Of a stretch of DNA of 46,549 nucleotides, positions 26,582 to 36,012 are shown piece after piece. Position numbers and translations under genes: made by a program. The stretch lies in NCBI RefSeq assembly GCF_900239185.1, contig NZ_OENA01000102.1, positions 1 through 46,549 on the forward strand, written 5' to 3'. The DNA comes from Tenacibaculum finnmarkense (GTDB taxonomy: Bacteria > Bacteroidota > Bacteroidia > Flavobacteriales > Flavobacteriaceae). Each line of letters opens with the position of its first letter. Positions within the stretch are counted from its first letter, which is position 1. The notes below the pieces were generated by a model. That model ran no database searches, had not been told where the DNA came from, and was given only the letters and a program-made list of their open reading frames with translations.

Positions 26582-27697
26582 ATGCACAAAAAGCTAGCGT
26601 CAGATTTAACCAGTTTAGCACACGCTATTTTACAGATGAAAAATAAGGAAGATGTGTTTGAGTTAAAGCAGAAGGCATATGAAGTTTATGAAAAACTTTC
26701 GGTTTTAGTCTATATAGAAGAATACATAAATAATACGCCAAATCCTTCGAAATCAAAAGAAGAGTTATTGAGTGATGTTTTATTGGCAGAACAAAACAGA
26801 ACCAGAATTGAAATTGAAAAAAGAGACCTTGAAATTTCTTTATTAAAAAAAGAAACAGTCGTTTATCAACTAGAAGAAGAACTTGACGAAATTCCTAAAT
26901 TTAAAATCCCTGAAAATAAGATAATTGAAACAAAAATTGCTGATACTACTGTTTTTGATAGTAAAATTATTGAAGATACTTCTGTTAAAAATCATTTAGT
27001 AAGTCCTTTTGAAAAAATTCAAGTGAAAATTGAAGGGAAAAATCAAGAGAAAATCACAAAAGAAAATGATAAAAATCTTGATGAAAAGATTGAAGAAATA
27101 TTCGTAAAACAAACAGAAAAACGAACCGAAAAGAAAGATGTTGTATCGGTAAAGGATGCTTTAAATGAGTCAATTAATTTAATACCTGAAGAAAAACCTA
27201 AAAAGCTAGTTGTTTTAAAGGCCGTCGAAGAAATTACAGAACAGCCTTTTGATGAAATAGCTCGTTTATTATCTGATCCTGATGATGCAAGTAAAAAAGA
27301 TGCAAGTAAAAAAGATACGGGTAAAAATGAAGTTGAAAATGATGTTAAAAATACTGATGAACTAAAAACAAAAACCCTTGAAGAAGAGTTAGACGGAACA
27401 ATTTCTGTTGATATTATGGCTGATTTATTTGAAAAAGCACCAGTGAAAAAATCATTAAACGATTTTTTACAAAGTACTATTCAAATAGACTTAAATGATA
27501 GGATTGTTTTTGTAAGACATTTGTTTAATGGCAATCAAAATGATTTTAATAGAGTAATTTCGCAGCTGAATACTTTTAAAACAGAAAAAGAAGCTAAAAA
27601 TTTTATCAATAAGATGATAAAGCCTGAGTATAATTGGTCAGGTAAAGAGGTTCACGAAGCTCGATTATTTGAAATTATTGAAAGAAGATTTGCTTAA
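26582..27697 (+). CDS. Conserved hypothetical protein with charged linker
   Basis: 371 residues. The N-terminal 110 residues are helical and charged (LTSLAHAILQMKNKEDVFELKQKAYEVYEKLSVL, then a probable coiled coil). The middle, about 110-280, is low complexity, Lys/Glu/Asp-rich, with a short DASKKD repeat, likely disordered. The last 85 residues form a compact domain (LNDRIVFVRHLFNGNQNDFNRVISQLNTFKTEKEAKNFINKMIKPEYNWSGKEVHEARLFEIIERRF) that I recall as conserved in Flavobacteriaceae, where its function is unknown. No signal peptide or membrane segment. Followed after 13 bp by the glycosyltransferase-like gene. Confidence 0.8.
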   Translation: MHKKLASDLTSLAHAILQMKNKEDVFELKQKAYEVYEKLSVLVYIEEYINNTPNPSKSKEELLSDVLLAEQNRTRIEIEKRDLEISLLKKETVVYQLEEELDEIPKFKIPENKIIETKIADTTVFDSKIIEDTSVKNHLVSPFEKIQVKIEGKNQEKITKENDKNLDEKIEEIFVKQTEKRTEKKDVVSVKDALNESINLIPEEKPKKLVVLKAVEEITEQPFDEIARLLSDPDDASKKDASKKDTGKNEVENDVKNTDELKTKTLEEELDGTISVDIMADLFEKAPVKKSLNDFLQSTIQIDLNDRIVFVRHLFNGNQNDFNRVISQLNTFKTEKEAKNFINKMIKPEYNWSGKEVHEARLFEIIERRFA

Positions 27698-27710
27698 AAA
27701 ACAGTACATT

Positions 27711-28457
27711 ATGAGTAATAAAAATACAGGAATGAAGTATATATTTTGCATGAAATGGGGTACGTTGTACGGTCCTGAATACGTAAACAGACTGCATGCT
27801 ATGGTAAAAAAGAATTTATCATATGATTTTAAAATGGTTTGTTTTACCGATGACAGCACTGGAATTATAGACGATGTTGATTGTTATGATATTCCAGAGA
27901 TGAAAATCCGTACAGACATACCTGAAAGAATGTGGAAAAAATTAACAACACTTAAAGATGATTTGTATGGGCTTGAAGGAACAGCCTTGTTTTTAGATTT
28001 AGATATTGTTATTGTTGATAAAATTGATTGCTTTTTTGACGTTGAAGGTTCTTTCAGAATTATCAAAGACCATAGTTGGAGAACTTGGAGAATAACAGGA
28101 AATTCATCTGTTTATAGATTTGAAATAGGAAAGCATGGCTATGTTTTTAATGATTTTATCAAAAATTTTGACGAATTAAGAAAAATCCATAGAAATGAGC
28201 AAGAATATTTAACACATAGTATTAACGATAATTCAAGCCTTCAATATTGGGATAAAAAATGGTGTCCTAGTTTTAAGTATGATTGTGTTTCAAGATTCCC
28301 TTTAGCTTTTTGGAAAAAACCTACAATACCTGAAGGAGCTAAAATTATAATTTTTCATGGAGAAATTAATCCACATAATGCTATAAAAGGAGGAAGAGGT
28401 AAGTGGTACAGGTATGTTCGCCCTGCGCCTTGGGTTGCTGATTATTGGATTCAGTAA
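27711..28457 (+). CDS. Glycosyltransferase-like protein
   Basis: The frame opens at 27669 inside the preceding gene, but the ATG at 27711 (MSNKNTGMKYIFCMKWG) lies 13 bp after that gene's stop and is the more natural start, giving 248 residues. The fold resembles GT-A transferases: KYIFCMKWGTLYGPEYVNRLHAMV, then a DxD-type metal site in ALFLDLDIVIVDKID, and a C-terminal part with W, H and D residues that would contact the acceptor (SFKYDCVSRFPLAFW, IIIFHGEINPH). Substrate unknown; probably cytoplasmic, acting on a surface polysaccharide precursor. No other polysaccharide genes are nearby. Confidence 0.72.
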   Translation: MSNKNTGMKYIFCMKWGTLYGPEYVNRLHAMVKKNLSYDFKMVCFTDDSTGIIDDVDCYDIPEMKIRTDIPERMWKKLTTLKDDLYGLEGTALFLDLDIVIVDKIDCFFDVEGSFRIIKDHSWRTWRITGNSSVYRFEIGKHGYVFNDFIKNFDELRKIHRNEQEYLTHSINDNSSLQYWDKKWCPSFKYDCVSRFPLAFWKKPTIPEGAKIIIFHGEINPHNAIKGGRGKWYRYVRPAPWVADYWIQ

Positions 28458-28528
28458 TGTGAAATGAAGTAAATAAAGGGTTAAGAGGGGGACTTGAAAA
28501 AACTTAACGCCACTTTAATTTGTTGTTA

Positions 28529-29356
28529 TTATGCCTTAAAAGTAAGTACGGGCTTTAATACATTTTTAGATAAATCAATAGAAATACTTGAATTAAATAA
28601 CAGAGATAAACCGCTTCTTCCATGTGTTGCTAAAGAAACTAAATCAACATTATTTTCATTTGAGAAATTTAAAATTCCATCTTGTATTGAAGTATCATTG
28701 TACACTTTTATGGTGTGATTCCCTATTTTGTAAGGTTCAATAAAAGTTTCAATTCTTTTTTTAGAATCGCTTGTGTTTTCAAAATTATCGGGAGTATTAA
28801 TTTTTAATAAGTAAATTTTGCTTTTAAATTTTGCAGCAAACTCTAAGAAGCCTTCAAATGCTTTTGTTTCTTTATTTTCAAAAGAAGAGGCGAAAACTAG
28901 TTTTTTCAATTTAAAATTATCATTATCTTTTTTAGTGATAATTACAGGTATTTCAGAGTTTCGAACTGTTTTTTCAGTATTCGAACCAATGATAATTTCT
29001 TCTAAAGCTGTTTGTCCTTTAGAGCCCATAATAATTAAATTGGCATTGATTTTTTTAGCATAATCTCGAATTCCTTCATACGGATTTTGAAAACGTATTG
29101 AATGATATACATTGTCAAAATCAGCAAAGAAAGTGTTTTTGTAATCGAGTAATTTTTCTTTAATCATTTGAATGTATAGCATGCTTTCAGGAATGCTAAT
29201 ATTTGCACCAGAACCCATGTCTCTAAAACCACTAGGTAGTTCAATCATATGAATTAGGTGTATTTCGCCAGCTGTTTTTTTAGCTATTTTGGCTGTTAGT
29301 TTCGCAGCATATTTAGAATGCTTAGAAAAATCAATAGGAAGTAATATTTTTTTCAT
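28529..29356 (-). CDS. Tandem universal stress protein
   Basis: 275 residues made of two Usp repeats. The first (1-143) has MKKILLPIDFSKHSKYAAKLTAKIA and NLIIMGSKGQTALEEIIIGSNTEKTVRNSEIPVIITK, with the G-x2-G-x9-G-S/T-like ATP-binding loop. The second (about 145-275) is less conserved, ending VDLVSLATHGRSGLSLLFNSSISIDLSKNVLKPVLTF. Cytoplasmic nucleotide-binding stress protein; the exact role is not known. It is divergent from rimP and has a good promoter at 29395-29424. Confidence 0.92.
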   Translation of the reverse strand: MKKILLPIDFSKHSKYAAKLTAKIAKKTAGEIHLIHMIELPSGFRDMGSGANISIPESMLYIQMIKEKLLDYKNTFFADFDNVYHSIRFQNPYEGIRDYAKKINANLIIMGSKGQTALEEIIIGSNTEKTVRNSEIPVIITKKDNDNFKLKKLVFASSFENKETKAFEGFLEFAAKFKSKIYLLKINTPDNFENTSDSKKRIETFIEPYKIGNHTIKVYNDTSIQDGILNFSNENNVDLVSLATHGRSGLSLLFNSSISIDLSKNVLKPVLTFKA

Positions 29357-29394
29357 AATTAAAAGATTTAAAGATAGATACTGCTGTTAAGTTA

Positions 29395-29424
29395 CGAAAA
29401 TTATTCTAAATTAGAAAACCAAAA
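29395..29424 (-). promoter_or_regulatory. Promoter of the universal stress protein gene
   Basis: On the minus strand TTTTGG (29424-29419) is followed after about 15 bp by TAATTTTCG (29403-29395), one base from the TAnnTTTG consensus. The spacing fits a Bacteroidota sigma factor promoter. Confidence 0.5.
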
Positions 29425-29452
29425 GACATTTGTATGTTAATGAATAACTTAC

Positions 29453-29460
29453 TATATTTG
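29453..29460 (+). promoter_or_regulatory. -7 promoter element of rimP-nusA-infB
   Basis: TATATTTG, with a TTTG about 20 bp upstream (around 29429). It would start a leader of about 55 nt that contains the hairpin at 29488. Confidence 0.65.
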
Positions 29461-29487
29461 CACCAAATTTATTAATTAGATTGATAC

Positions 29488-29511
29488 AGGGGACGAGAGT
29501 CCCCTCTTTTT
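29488..29511 (+). promoter_or_regulatory. Terminator-like hairpin in the rimP-nusA-infB leader
   Basis: A perfect 7-bp stem (AGGGGAC / GTCCCCT) closed by a GAGA tetraloop (GNRA type) and followed by CTTTTT, the form of an intrinsic terminator. It ends 10 bp before the rimP ATG, within the leader, so it could act as an attenuator for an operon that encodes the termination factor NusA. No competing antiterminator stem was evident by eye. Confidence 0.7.
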
Positions 29512-29521
29512 ATACCTTAGC

Positions 29522-29983
29522 ATGAATCAAGAGAAAGTTAAAGAATTATTAGACGAAGCATTATTAGAAAATGAATCATTATATTTAATTGATTTGCAAT
29601 TTTTAGCAAACAGTAAAATAAAGGTGATTGTTGATGGTGATTCAGGAGTCCCTTTAAACGAATGTATGCGTATTAGTAGAAAAATAGAGCATAATTTAGA
29701 TAGAGAAGAGGACGATTTTTCTTTAGAGGTAACAACACCCGATATTGCGCATGCCTTAACGGTTAAACGTCAGTATAAAAAAAATATAAACAGAATTTTG
29801 AAGGTTAAAACAGCAACCGAAGAATTTGAAGGTACGTTGACCCAAGCAACCGATAAAGATATTACCCTGTTTTGGAAAGCAAGAGAACCTAAGCCAATAG
29901 GTAAAGGTAAGCATACGGTAGAGAAAACAAAGGTTTTGTTGTATCAAGATATTAGTGAAGCAAAAGTGAAGATCATATTTTAA
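29522..29983 (+). CDS. rimP: Ribosome maturation factor RimP
   Basis: 153 residues, normal for RimP. N-terminal domain with IDLQFLANSKIKVIVDGDSGVPLNECMRISRKIEHNLDREEDDFSLEVTTPDIAHAL, including the conserved DxGV/I and RKIE features; a C-terminal SH3-like domain with GTLTQATDKDITLFWK. It assists 30S subunit maturation in the cytoplasm. First gene of the rimP-nusA-infB operon, 12 bp before nusA. Confidence 0.95.
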   Translation: MNQEKVKELLDEALLENESLYLIDLQFLANSKIKVIVDGDSGVPLNECMRISRKIEHNLDREEDDFSLEVTTPDIAHALTVKRQYKKNINRILKVKTATEEFEGTLTQATDKDITLFWKAREPKPIGKGKHTVEKTKVLLYQDISEAKVKIIF

Positions 29984-29995
29984 TAAGAGAATGAA

Positions 29996-31252
29996 ATGGA
30001 AAATATTGCGTTAATTGAGTCATTTTCAGAATTTAAAGATAATAAAAGTATAGATAGAGTAACTCTAATGTCTATCTTAGAGGAAGTATTTCGTGCAGCA
30101 TTAAAACGTAGGTTTGGATCAGATGAAAACTTTGATATAATTATTAATCCTGATAAGGGAGATTTAGAAATTTGGAGAAATAGAATTGTAGTAGCAGACG
30201 GTTTTTCTGAAGATGATAATGAAGAAATAGAACTTGCTGAAGCACGAAGAATTGAGCCAGATTTTGAAATTGGTGAAGACGTATCAGAAGAAGTAAAATT
30301 AATAGATTTAGGAAGACGTGCTATTTTAGCATTACGTCAAAACTTAATTTCTAAAATACAAGAACACGACAGTACTAATATTTTTAAGCAATTTAAAGAT
30401 TTAGAAGGAGAAATTTATAGTGCTGAAGTACACCATATTCGTCATAATGCTGTAATTTTGTTAGACGACGAAGGAAACGAAATTGTGTTGCCTAAAAGTG
30501 AGCAAATTCGTTCAGATTTTTTCAGAAAAGGAGATTCAGTTCGTGGTGTTATAAAATCAGTAGAATTAAGAGGTAATAAGCCTGCTATTATTTTATCAAG
30601 AACTTCGCCAGCATTTTTAGTGAAGTTATTTGAACAAGAGATTCCTGAAGTATTTGATGGGTTAATTACCATTGAAGGTGTAGCAAGAATTCCTGGTGAT
30701 AAAGCAAAAGTTGCCGTAGATTCTTATGATGATAGAATTGACCCTGTAGGAGCTTGTGTTGGTGTAAAAGGATCTCGTATTCACGGAATTGTACGTGAAT
30801 TAGGAAACGAAAACATTGACGTAATTAATTACACGAAAAACGAAGCATTATTTGTAGCAAGAGCGTTAAGCCCTGCTAAAGTAACTTCTGTAGATATTAA
30901 GCCTTACGAAGAAGAGAAAAATGGTAAAAAAGGACGTGTAAGCGTTTTATTAAAACCAGAAGAAGTATCAAAAGCAATTGGTCGTTCAGGAGTAAATATC
31001 CGTTTAGCAAGTGAGTTAACAGGATACGAAATTGACGTACAACGTGAAGGGTTAGAAGAAGAAGATGTAGAGTTAACAGAGTTTTCTGATGAAATAGAAG
31101 ATTGGGTTATTGCAGAATTTAATAAAATAGGTTTAGAAACAGCGAAAAGTGTACTTGAAAAAGACGTTTCAATGTTAGTACAAAGAACCGACTTAGAAGA
31201 AGAAACAATATTAGATGTTCAGCGAGTTCTAAGAGAAGAATTTGAAGAATAA
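29996..31252 (+). CDS. nusA: Transcription termination/antitermination factor NusA
   Basis: 418 residues. N-terminal RNA-polymerase-binding domain (about 1-125), S1 domain (about 135-200, GEIYSAEVHHIRHNAVILLDDEGNEIVLPKSEQIRSDFFRKGDSV) and two KH domains (about 200-345, with DPVGACVGVKGSRIHGIVRELGNENIDVI and ISKAIGRSGVNIRLASELTGYEIDV). The C-terminal acidic repeats of E. coli NusA are absent, and only a short C-terminal tail (about 350-418) remains, as is usual in this phylum. Acts on transcription pausing and termination. Operon member between rimP and infB. Confidence 0.96.
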   Translation: MENIALIESFSEFKDNKSIDRVTLMSILEEVFRAALKRRFGSDENFDIIINPDKGDLEIWRNRIVVADGFSEDDNEEIELAEARRIEPDFEIGEDVSEEVKLIDLGRRAILALRQNLISKIQEHDSTNIFKQFKDLEGEIYSAEVHHIRHNAVILLDDEGNEIVLPKSEQIRSDFFRKGDSVRGVIKSVELRGNKPAIILSRTSPAFLVKLFEQEIPEVFDGLITIEGVARIPGDKAKVAVDSYDDRIDPVGACVGVKGSRIHGIVRELGNENIDVINYTKNEALFVARALSPAKVTSVDIKPYEEEKNGKKGRVSVLLKPEEVSKAIGRSGVNIRLASELTGYEIDVQREGLEEEDVELTEFSDEIEDWVIAEFNKIGLETAKSVLEKDVSMLVQRTDLEEETILDVQRVLREEFEE

Positions 31253-31382
31253 TCAATATAAAGGAAATCAGTCTCCTGCTAAATTGATGATAATCAATAC
31301 GAAATCTGATAACCAGAGAAAAAGAACGTAACTATGCTAGCGTGTAAAGTGTGTTTTTTGAATATAAAGTATAAAATAATTT

Positions 31383-34244
31383 ATGGCTGAAGGCAACAAA
31401 TTAATAAGACTTAATAAAGTATTAAGAGAATTTAACATTTCTTTAGATAGAGCTGTAGAACACTTGGCTAAAAATGGTCATAAAGTAGAATCACGTCCTA
31501 CTGCTAAAATTTCTGATGCGGAATATCAAATATTACTTGATGGGTTTCAAACAGATAAATCTAAGAAGGTAGCCTCTAAAGAAGTAAGCGAAGAAAAGCG
31601 CAAGGAAAAAGAAGCTAATCGCCTACGTGTTGAAGAGGATCAGGAGAAGAAAAGAGTAGAAGACGAAGCTAAAAAGCAAGAAGTTTTAAAAGCCAAAGCT
31701 AAAAGATTAGAGGTTAAAACCGTAGGGAAGATTGATATTAAAACTGGAAAACCAGTAGAAGATACAAAACCAGCTGCGCCTGTAAAAGAAGCACCAAAAG
31801 CGGTTGTAGAAACCCCTAAAAAAGAAATACCTGTTCAAGAAGCTAAGATTGTTGAAAAACAAACAATCAAGGTAGCTGAAAAGAAAATTGAACCAGTTAA
31901 AGTTAAGGTTCAAGAACCTAAAGAAATTAAGATTAAAGAAGTTAAGCCCGAGGTTGTGAAAGCAGAAACACCTAAGAAAATAGACATTAAGGAAGTAAAA
32001 AAGGTTACGGAAACAAAGCCTGAGGAAGTAAAAGCAGAGAAACCTGTTGAAATTACTGCCGAAAACGCTGTAAAGTTAAAAACACAGTATAAAAAATTAG
32101 ACGGTCCTAAAATTACAGGAATTAAAATTGATTTAAAACAATTTGAACGTCCTAAAAAGAAGAAACCAGAAGCTAAAACAGACGCTGACAAAAGAAAGCG
32201 TAAACGTATTAGTAAACCAGGAACTCCAACAAAACCAGGCGAAAAAAGAGTCGTTAGACCTGCTCAAAATAGAAGCGGTGGAAACCGTACACCATTTAGA
32301 GGTAGAGCAGCTCAAAGACCAGCCGTTAAAAAAGAAGAACCAACTGAAGCAGAAGTACAAAAACAAGTACGTGAAACTTTAGAAAGACTTCAAGGTAAAT
32401 CTAAAAGAGGAAAAGGAGCAAAGTATCGTAGAAATAAAAGAGATGCTCACAGAGAACACACCGAAGCTGAATTAGAAGCACAAGCGTTAGACAACAAAAT
32501 CTTAAAAGTAACAGAATTTGTTACTGTAAGTGAAGTTGCTACGATGATGGATGTTCCTGTAACAAACATTATTTCTTCATGTATGATGTTAGGAATGATG
32601 GTAACAATGAATCAACGTTTAGACGCTGAAACATTAGTTATTGTTGCTGAAGAATTTAACTATAAAGTAGAGTTTGTTGGCGCTGAAGTAGAGGAATCTA
32701 TTGAAGAAGTTGAAGACAAACCTGAAGATTTAATAAATCGTGCGCCAATTATTACGGTAATGGGTCACGTAGATCACGGTAAAACATCGTTGTTAGATTA
32801 TATTCGTAAAGCGAACGTAATTGAAGGTGAATCAGGAGGAATTACACAACATATTGGTGCATATTCAGTACCAGTTGGAGATCAACAAATTGCCTTTTTA
32901 GATACACCAGGTCACGAGGCCTTTACAGCAATGCGTGCCCGTGGAGCTCAAGTAACCGATTTAGTAATTATTGTAGTTGCTGCCGATGATGATGTAATGC
33001 CTCAAACAAAAGAAGCAATATCTCACGCACAAGCAGCTGGCGTTCCAATTATCTTTGCTATCAACAAGATTGATAAGCAAAATGCGAACCCAGATAATAT
33101 TAAAACACAATTATCAGCTATGAATTTATTAGTTGAAGATTGGGGTGGTAATATTCAATCACAAGAAATTTCAGCTAAAACAGGACAAGGAGTTGAAGAA
33201 TTACTTGAAAAAGTATTATTAGAGGCTGAAATATTAGAATTAAAAGCTAATCCTAATAAAAAAGCAACAGGAGCAGTTGTGGAAGCTTTATTAGATAAAG
33301 GTAGAGGATATGTATCAACAATTTTAGTGCAAGCTGGTACTTTAAAAATTGGAGATTATATTTTAGCTGGTAAACATAGTGGTAAAGTAAGAGCTATGTT
33401 TGATGATAAAGGCGCTAAAGTTTTAGCTGCCGGACCATCAACACCAGTATCAATCTTAGGATTAGACGGAGCACCACAAGCTGGTGATAAATTTAATGTA
33501 TTTGATGATGAGCGTGAAGCGAAACAAATTGCAGCAAAACGTTCTCAATTACAACGTGAGCAATCTGTAAGAACTCAAAAAACATTAACATTAGCCGAAA
33601 TTGGTCGTCGTATTGCGTTAGGAGATTTCAAAGAATTAAACATTATCTTAAAAGGAGATGTAGATGGTTCAGTAGAAGCCTTAACCGATTCATTCCAGAA
33701 ATTATCTACGGAAGAAATTCAAGTAAATATTTTACATAAAGGAGTTGGAGCAATTACAGAATCTGATGTATTATTAGCAACAGCTTCAGATGCAATTATT
33801 GTTGGATTTAATGTACGTCCACAATCAAATGCAAGAGTTATTGCTGATAGAGAAGAAGTAGATATTAGAACTTATTCTATTATTTATGATGCTATTAATG
33901 ACTTGAAAGATGCCATGGAAGGAATGTTATCTCCTGATATGAAAGAAGAAATTCTTGGTAATATTGAAATTAGAGAAGTTTATAAAATTTCTAAAGTTGG
34001 TAATATTGCAGGATGTATGGTAATGAATGGTAAAGTAACCAGAGATGCTAAAATCCGTATTATTAGAGATGGTATTGTAGTTCATGATGGTTTCTTATCT
34101 TCATTAAAACGTTTCAAAGACGATGTTAAAGAAGTAACAAAAGGATACGATTGTGGTCTTCAGATAAAAGGTTACAACGATATTATTGAAAGAGATGTTA
34201 TTGAAGCTTATACTGAAATTGCAGTTAAGAAGAAGTTGAAATAA
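31383..34244 (+). CDS. infB: Translation initiation factor IF-2
   Basis: 953 residues. IF2-N domain at the start ([29 protein letters not shown]), then a long Lys/Glu/Pro-rich, probably disordered region (about 70-345), a second IF2-N-like region ([34 protein letters not shown]), and the GTPase domain: G1 GHVDHGKT at 461-468, G3 DTPGHEA, G4 NKID, G5 SAKT. Domains II-IV follow to the end. It brings fMet-tRNA to the 30S subunit. A 130-bp gap separates it from nusA, so internal control is possible. Confidence 0.97.
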   Translation: MAEGNKLIRLNKVLREFNISLDRAVEHLAKNGHKVESRPTAKISDAEYQILLDGFQTDKSKKVASKEVSEEKRKEKEANRLRVEEDQEKKRVEDEAKKQEVLKAKAKRLEVKTVGKIDIKTGKPVEDTKPAAPVKEAPKAVVETPKKEIPVQEAKIVEKQTIKVAEKKIEPVKVKVQEPKEIKIKEVKPEVVKAETPKKIDIKEVKKVTETKPEEVKAEKPVEITAENAVKLKTQYKKLDGPKITGIKIDLKQFERPKKKKPEAKTDADKRKRKRISKPGTPTKPGEKRVVRPAQNRSGGNRTPFRGRAAQRPAVKKEEPTEAEVQKQVRETLERLQGKSKRGKGAKYRRNKRDAHREHTEAELEAQALDNKILKVTEFVTVSEVATMMDVPVTNIISSCMMLGMMVTMNQRLDAETLVIVAEEFNYKVEFVGAEVEESIEEVEDKPEDLINRAPIITVMGHVDHGKTSLLDYIRKANVIEGESGGITQHIGAYSVPVGDQQIAFLDTPGHEAFTAMRARGAQVTDLVIIVVAADDDVMPQTKEAISHAQAAGVPIIFAINKIDKQNANPDNIKTQLSAMNLLVEDWGGNIQSQEISAKTGQGVEELLEKVLLEAEILELKANPNKKATGAVVEALLDKGRGYVSTILVQAGTLKIGDYILAGKHSGKVRAMFDDKGAKVLAAGPSTPVSILGLDGAPQAGDKFNVFDDEREAKQIAAKRSQLQREQSVRTQKTLTLAEIGRRIALGDFKELNIILKGDVDGSVEALTDSFQKLSTEEIQVNILHKGVGAITESDVLLATASDAIIVGFNVRPQSNARVIADREEVDIRTYSIIYDAINDLKDAMEGMLSPDMKEEILGNIEIREVYKISKVGNIAGCMVMNGKVTRDAKIRIIRDGIVVHDGFLSSLKRFKDDVKEVTKGYDCGLQIKGYNDIIERDVIEAYTEIAVKKKLK

Positions 34245-34265
34245 AACATTCTAAAATATATAATT

Positions 34266-34299
34266 AAAAAAAGACACCTTATTAAGGTGTCTTTTTTTT
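34266..34299 (+). terminator. infB operon intrinsic terminator
   Basis: A 15-bp perfect stem (AAAAAAAGACACCTT / AAGGTGTCTTTTTTT) with a 3-nt loop, running into eight T residues. Confidence 0.92.
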
Positions 34300-34358
34300 G
34301 TTTATAAGAAGTAGTAAAAATAGCGTTAATTTTATTTAGAGTAAATCTAAATAAGATG

Positions 34359-34366
34359 TATATTTG
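34359..34366 (+). promoter_or_regulatory. -7 promoter element of the 114-aa gene
   Basis: TATATTTG lies 20 bp before the ATG at 34387, so the gene is transcribed independently of infB. Confidence 0.55.
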
Positions 34367-34386
34367 TTGCCGTAATAACTTTAACT

Positions 34387-34731
34387 ATGGAAAACATTAT
34401 AAAAATATACGACAATGAAATAGGTATTTCATTTTGTTGGAAAGATACAACGAACACTTTAATTCAAATAATCTTTAGAGATACAGGCTTTCATTTAAAT
34501 GAAAATCAAATTGAATCATTTTTAGAAAAAGTACTCGATTCTAAAAGCCAAAAAAACTGTGCTACTTGTACTAAAGGAAATAATTGCAAGTCTATTTTAT
34601 TACAAACCCCGTCAGATAAAGTAAGTATGGCAGTATCACAAATTGAATTAGGGCAAATAGACGATTTATTAAAAGGAACATTATTTCAAATGCGCATGAA
34701 TAACTATTTAGACGATTTGTGTAAAAATTAA
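34387..34731 (+). CDS. Conserved hypothetical small protein with CATC-x6-C motif
   Basis: 114 residues, soluble, no signal peptide. The middle has NCATCTKGNNCKSILLQTP, a C-x2-C-x6-C arrangement, preceded by a Cys near residue 17 (ISFCWKDT). The pattern could hold zinc or an iron-sulfur cluster or be a redox site. The flanking sequence (IQIIFRDTGFHLNENQIESFLEKVLDS, VSMAVSQIELGQIDDLLKGTLFQMRMNNYLDDLC) looks mixed alpha/beta. I recall homologues without known function in Flavobacteriaceae. Monocistronic, with its own promoter and a shared convergent terminator. Confidence 0.78.
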   Translation: MENIIKIYDNEIGISFCWKDTTNTLIQIIFRDTGFHLNENQIESFLEKVLDSKSQKNCATCTKGNNCKSILLQTPSDKVSMAVSQIELGQIDDLLKGTLFQMRMNNYLDDLCKN

Positions 34732-34738
34732 AAAATAG

Positions 34739-34770
34739 GAGCTTGTATTTCTACAAGCTCAATCTTTTTT
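34739..34770. terminator. Bidirectional terminator between convergent genes
   Basis: A 9-bp perfect stem (GAGCTTGTA / TACAAGCTC) with a TTTC loop, A-run on the left and CTTTTTT on the right. It serves the 114-aa gene and the nuclease gene. Confidence 0.85.
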
Positions 34771-34781
34771 ATCAAACAAAA

Positions 34782-35840
34782 TTAGTCTTCTTTAATTAAG
34801 TACATATAAACAGGATAATGATCGCTATAGCCGCCACTGTATTTACCAAACGAAAAACTTCTAAAAGGATAGCCTTTGTAGCGTCCTTTTTTTTGTGTTA
34901 AAAATAGCTTATTAAAAACCCCTGCTTTAAACATCTTAAAGCTCGTAAAATCTTTTTTCCTTTTACTAGAAGAAACTAATTTATTGCTTATAATTATTTG
35001 ATCAAATAAATTAATATTATCGCGATATCCTAAGGTGTTAAACCCTCGTCGAAACATGTTTTCAAAAGGATTATAAAGGTCTTCTTTTTTTAGATTTTTC
35101 TTTTTCGCTACTGTTTTTAAAATTTTTTTAAAGCTACTGTTAATCGGATCATCATTAAAATCACCCATAATTAAAAGCTTAGGGCTTGGGTCATTTATTT
35201 TAATTTTTTCAATAATTTGGATAACTCTGTAGGCTGCTTTTTCTCGTAAAGGCCTACTTTTTGCTTCGCCACCTCTGCGAGACGGCCAATGATTTACAAG
35301 TATATGAATCAATTCATCATCTAAATATCCGGCAACCCATAAAATATCACGGGTATATACTTTTCTATTATTTTTATAAATACGAGGATTGAAAGCTTCA
35401 TAATGAATCGGTTTAAAATATCTTTTCTGATATAATAAACCAACATCAATACCTCGTTTATCAGGAGAGTCAAAATGAATAATGCCGTACTTTTTATTTT
35501 TAAGATTTTCCGATTCTATTAAATCTTCTAAAACCTTTTTGTTTTCAACTTCGGCAACGCCTAAAATAGCAGGGCTTGTTTTTGTTTTTTCAGCCCCTAA
35601 TTGTAAAATAACATTGCTAAGTTTATCAATTTTATCCCAATAAATCTTTTGTTTATTTCCTTTGATAGCCATGATAGGGCTTGCTTCATCATTTTTTGAA
35701 GTATCATTAATCGTATCAAATAAATTTTCAAGATTGTAAAAACCAATAGTTCTTATTTTATATTTTTTTTGAGCATATAGTCTGTCAGAAAATAAGCTAA
35801 TAACTAGCATACTTGTAAGTACTATTATTTTTTTCATCAT
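34782..35840 (-). CDS. Secreted endonuclease/exonuclease/phosphatase family protein
   Basis: 352 residues with a signal peptide ending at about YAQ, residue 24. All EEP motifs are present: FYNLENLF at 34-41, GVAEVEN with Glu98, NHWPSRRGG with His184, GDFNDDP with Asp227, Asn229 and Asp230, and the terminal SDHYP with Asp340 and His341. Mg-dependent hydrolysis of phosphodiester bonds, here outside the cytoplasm; DNA is a likely substrate. It is divergent from a TonB receptor and DUF5689/lamin-tail lipoprotein, a setting that suggests extracellular nucleic acid breakdown for phosphate or nucleoside uptake (inference). Confidence 0.92.
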   Translation of the reverse strand: MMKKIIVLTSMLVISLFSDRLYAQKKYKIRTIGFYNLENLFDTINDTSKNDEASPIMAIKGNKQKIYWDKIDKLSNVILQLGAEKTKTSPAILGVAEVENKKVLEDLIESENLKNKKYGIIHFDSPDKRGIDVGLLYQKRYFKPIHYEAFNPRIYKNNRKVYTRDILWVAGYLDDELIHILVNHWPSRRGGEAKSRPLREKAAYRVIQIIEKIKINDPSPKLLIMGDFNDDPINSSFKKILKTVAKKKNLKKEDLYNPFENMFRRGFNTLGYRDNINLFDQIIISNKLVSSSKRKKDFTSFKMFKAGVFNKLFLTQKKGRYKGYPFRSFSFGKYSGGYSDHYPVYMYLIKED

Positions 35841-35911
35841 AAGAAATTTTACATCAAAAATAAATCAAATTTTAAGCTTAAAAATACCGCAATTAAAAAT
35901 ATCTAAATTTC

Positions 35912-35956
35912 TTAACAATTTCTTAACAAATAAAACAGCTATACCGCTTAATTTAC
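35912..35956 (+). promoter_or_regulatory. Pho-box-like repeats and -7-like element before the TonB receptor
   Basis: TTAACA at 35912-35917 and again at 35923-35928, an exact 11-bp period, with TAATTTAC (similar to TAnnTTTG) at 35949, 20 bp after the second repeat. The 11-bp direct-repeat layout is that of PhoB/PhoP-type response regulators. Direction fits the receptor gene. Confidence 0.5.
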
Positions 35957-36012
35957 ACGCTATAATCTAACGTGTTTTGTACTAGTGGTTTAATATCTGT
36001 AAAGGGCTGTTT

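Noticed and set aside
27669..27710. Overlap of the glycosyltransferase-like frame with the preceding gene
   Set aside because: The upstream ATG lies inside the previous gene and adds an unrelated peptide; the ATG at 27711 after the stop codon is the better start, so there is no real overlap.
28494..28718. Plus-strand ORF over the universal stress protein gene
   Set aside because: It lies antisense to the conserved C-terminal Usp repeat and has no promoter or recognisable content.
29488..29511. The rimP leader hairpin as a known riboswitch
   Set aside because: The leader of about 55 nt is too short for the common riboswitch aptamers and shows no preQ1-like pseudoknot; only a terminator-like stem is supported.
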